DNA of 10,065 nt, taken from Acanthamoeba lenticulata (lineage: Eukaryota > Discosea > Longamoebia > Acanthamoebidae). The position numbers and the translations under genes were made by a program. Shown piece after piece: positions 7,755 through 10,065 of the stretch (positions are counted from its first letter, which is position 1; each line of letters begins with the position of its first letter). Location: NCBI GenBank assembly GCA_002179805.1, contig NAVB01005093.1, positions 1 to 10,065 on the forward strand. Reading direction: 5' to 3'. The notes below the pieces were generated by a model that was not told the DNA's origin, searched no databases, and saw only the letters and a list, made by a program, of their open reading frames with translations.

Positions 7755-10065
7755 ATGGAACACGAAGAAGGAGGGCCAACCCAACTGCGCAAGCGCAGCG
7801 GCATCGGGACGGTCGATACGAAAGCTACCGGTGGAAATGCGCAAGAAGATTTCGATTTCAAGCGTGCCACCAGGTCTAATCGGGAGTGGAAGGCACAACT
7901 CGAACAGCACCACGAAGAAACACAAAAGCTGTTGACCCAGCAACGACGACGCGTGCGTTGGTGGGCTCTAGGTCTCGGCCTCGCGCTCGCTCTGGTGCTG
8001 GTCGGCACCGCAGCCGTGGCCGAGGAGGGCTGGTGGTGGTCGTTGGGCTGGGGCGGAGAGTGGTGGTGGCTCTGGGTCGCCGCCGCGGTCGTTGTAGTTG
8101 TGGTGGCTGCTGCTGGAGTCGTGGCCGTTGCTGCTTTCGCGGGCGTGGCCGTGGCCGTGTCGCTCAGCAAGCAACTGCTCTCCTGGTGGCTCTACTTCGT
8201 GACGGCCCACCTCTTGGCGCCCATCCTACGTGGACTGCGACACGTGCCCGGGCTCGAGCGCACCCTCAACAATGTCCTGCGTGCCACTTTCCTCGTCTGG
8301 TTCTATAGTACGGAGCCTCCTCCCTTCGACCGTGTAGCGCAACGCTAACCATAACACCAGCCCTGGTGCTGTTTGAGCGCAATCTGCGGTGGGTGCTGCA
8401 GCACTTCGTGGGTCGCCATAAGGAAACCGGCCGACCCTACTCGCTTGTGAACTGTCTGGACACCCGCTTTGATGGGGCCTTCACCGTGTGGCCCACCGAC
8501 AACGCCATGGAGCGCCAGGTACAGCACGCGCGCGTACTTCACAACTTTTATATATATATATATATTTTTCGTTTTTCTCTTGAAATCGTTTGGATTTCGG
8601 CAAGCATCTGGCTCACGCTTTGCACGTAGAGCCAAGCAGAGGCGCACCAACAGAGACAGGCCATGCAAAAGGACAGCCCTGGGCGCTACGAGTTTGAGAA
8701 TGAAAGCTACTCGCACGCGAAAGCGTATTCGTTGGGCCTCGCCGCCAAGTTGGCCTACGAAAACACCGATATCATCAAGTGCGAGGTGGCCAAGTGGGGC
8801 TTTCCCAACTTTCGCGTCTACAGGTAAGGTTAGCCTTCATCTCGTCTCCTCCTGGACAATCATGGTTGACTTTTCTTCGAAAAGGTATCTCTACACGAAA
8901 GCCTACCTGGCGAGCAACGACGACATGGTCCTGCTTGCCTTTTGCGGGACTCACCCACTCAACCTCAAGAACCTCATCACCGATCTCCAGGCCAGCCTCA
9001 TTCCCGCTGGCGAGCTGGGTACGCGAAATGCTTCTCCTTCCTCCTCTTCTTGACCACTTCGTCTGACAACGTATCACCCTTCGTCTCAGGACACGTTCAC
9101 GCTGGCTTCTTGAGCGCGCTCGGCATCAATCCCATCGAGCGAGCCCAGGCTGCCGCCGCCCAAGAGGTAGCCCAGCAGCTCGGTAAGGCCTCGTCTTACC
9201 CACACGTGCTATTTTACACCAAGCCGCTGACTTCCCGCTCGTGGTAATGTCGACAGACGATGAAGTCGTCCATGTACTGCCCGCCGTGCGGCCTTCGCTG
9301 TTCTATCGACTGCGGACGCGCACTATGGGCACCCTTCTGCGATGGGCCGCGGCCGCGGTCTCGTGGAACCGCCGGTTGGTGCTGTGGATCACAGGACTCG
9401 ATGCCTACCACACCAAGCTGGAGGCCAGCGCGCGCAAGGCTCCGGCTTACGACCAGATCATCGCTGATCTGCGCGAGCTGGGCGTCCTCGAGTCGAGCTC
9501 GGAGCCGGCTCCCTGCTGCGCTGACCGACACCGCCGGTTCGAATCCCGTCGAGCTTCATTGCTTGCCCAGCACTGACGCGACCGCTGGTGCGCAGGAAAA
9601 GGAAGTTGTGGGTGACGGGCCACAGTCTGGGCGGCGCGCTGGCGACCTTGTTCGTGGCTCAGCTGATGAGTGACTACCCGGACAGCGAGTACAACATTGG
9701 GAGCGTCTACACTTTCGGCCAGCCTCGCCTGGGTGATCTGTACCGCCACCTTAACTCGTGCTTGCACGACCGCTCTGCTCGAAACCTCTGGACGCTGAAT
9801 GCTTGTTGCTTGCGCTCGCAGACGGTTCGCCCAATACATGACGGACCGTATCGGTGACCGGCTGTATCGGTTCGTCAACCGGAACGACGTCATCCCGCGC
9901 CTTCCGCTGGGCATTCCCTACTGGCTCGTTAAGCGCCTGCTCAAGACCACGATGGCGGGGGCGCGCGAGGTTCGTGTACCGTTGTGCCGTTGATGGTGGC
10001 GATATGATGTTGTCTCACCAGTCTGTCCTGGGCTATGCTTTGCCAGATGCCCGACGCACGCTCGA
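7755..10065 (+). CDS. Membrane-anchored class 3 lipase, oil-body-lipase-like (3' end outside window)
   Basis: My exons are 7755-8307, 8361-8518, 8630-8823, 8885-9018, 9090-9182, 9257-9491, 9596-9739, 9822-9969 and probably 10022 onward. A charged N-terminus (1-68) is followed by two hydrophobic segments (about 69-89 and 105-136) separated by a Trp-rich loop (EEGWWWSLGWGGEWWWLW). The alpha/beta-hydrolase part has AFCGTHPLN (the AFRGT-type strand), HVHAGFLSALG, the nucleophile elbow GHSLGG (Ser about 466), YTFGQPRLGD and FVNRNDVIPRLP, whose Asp (about 526) lies 60 residues after the Ser as in Rhizomucor miehei lipase. The catalytic His would lie beyond the window. It should hydrolyse acylglycerols at a membrane or lipid-droplet surface. 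The architecture resembles plant OBL1-type lipases. Two splice choices are uncertain: the third exon could begin at 8654 or 8660, and the sixth could end at 9536, adding 15 residues. Confidence 0.88.
8549..8565 (+). repeat. TA dinucleotide repeat in a lipase intron
   Basis: Seventeen bases of alternating T and A lie in the second lipase intron (8519-8629), followed by a T-rich run. It is likely a simple microsatellite; no regulatory meaning can be read from it. Confidence 0.85.
9495..9556 (+). other. tRNA-like remnant or chance B-box inside a lipase intron
   Basis: GGTTCGAATCC (9536-9546) is an exact match to the Pol III B-box consensus GGTTCGANTCC. Five bases after the T-loop end plus the T-stem, CGAGCTT (9550-9556) can pair with GAGCTCG (9495-9501) as a 7-bp acceptor-like stem with one G-U. 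However, the T-stem has a C-C mismatch, the unit is only 62 bases, and I could find no anticodon arm or A-box. A working tRNA is therefore unlikely. Confidence 0.2.

Noticed and set aside
8331..8360. A 27-30 bp intron starting at the GTAGCG near 8334 in the lipase gene.
   Set aside because: It is too short for the spliceosome and gives the wrong phase. The GTACGG donor at 8308 gives a 53-bp intron and joins VWFY to TLVLFERN in frame.
9495..9556. A functional tRNA gene.
   Set aside because: Only the B-box and an acceptor-like stem are present. The length, T-stem mismatch, and absence of an A-box and anticodon arm rule out a normal tRNA. It is kept only as a possible remnant.
1..10065. Bacterial features such as operons, Shine-Dalgarno sites, insertion sequences, CRISPR arrays or prophage.
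   Set aside because: The coding regions are split by spliceosomal introns, gene families are eukaryotic, and no repeat array, transposase or inverted-repeat pair was found.

Overview
The window looks like nuclear DNA of a GC-rich, intron-dense protist, most likely Acanthamoeba (A. castellanii or a close relative). Nearly every gene can be read only after removing short introns (about 50-150 bp). Intergenic gaps are short, and AATAAA-like motifs follow several stop codons. The gene families are eukaryotic: a Rab GTPase, a mitochondrial ribosomal protein, a LETM1-domain protein, a four-EF-hand calcium sensor and a class 3 lipase. The species is an inference from overall style; no sequence search was possible.

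Layout from left to right. (1) 1-1772 (+): 3' part of a leucine-rich-repeat protein whose tail carries a CxxC...CxxxC cluster. (2) 1773-2167: no supported gene. (3) 2168-2804 (+): mitochondrial ribosomal protein bL28m, three exons. (4) 2864-4315 (-): LETM1-domain mitochondrial inner-membrane protein, three exons, convergent with bL28m across a 59-bp gap. (5) 4316-4566: divergent promoter region. (6) 4567-5555 (+): four-EF-hand sensor with a probable myristoylation signal, five exons, one intron apparently GC-AG. (7) 5610-6545 (+): weakly supported disordered protein with DPF-type endocytic motifs. (8) 6647-7595 (+): Rab18/RabC-like GTPase, four exons, ending in an unusual Cys-Ser-Leu. (9) 7755 to the right edge (+): membrane-anchored class 3 lipase resembling plant oil-body lipases, at least eight exons, running off the window.

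The genes do not form an operon and there is no sign of a mobile element, CRISPR array or rRNA. Two loose themes can be suggested. bL28m and the LETM1 protein are both mitochondrial, and LETM1/Mdm38 proteins are known to touch mitoribosomes. The Rab18-like GTPase and the oil-body-lipase-like protein could both relate to lipid droplets. Neither link is shown by the sequence. The most distinctive window-wide signal is the splice donor pattern: about half of the inferred introns begin GTAC rather than GTAAG or GTGAG, and several introns are multiples of three without stop codons.
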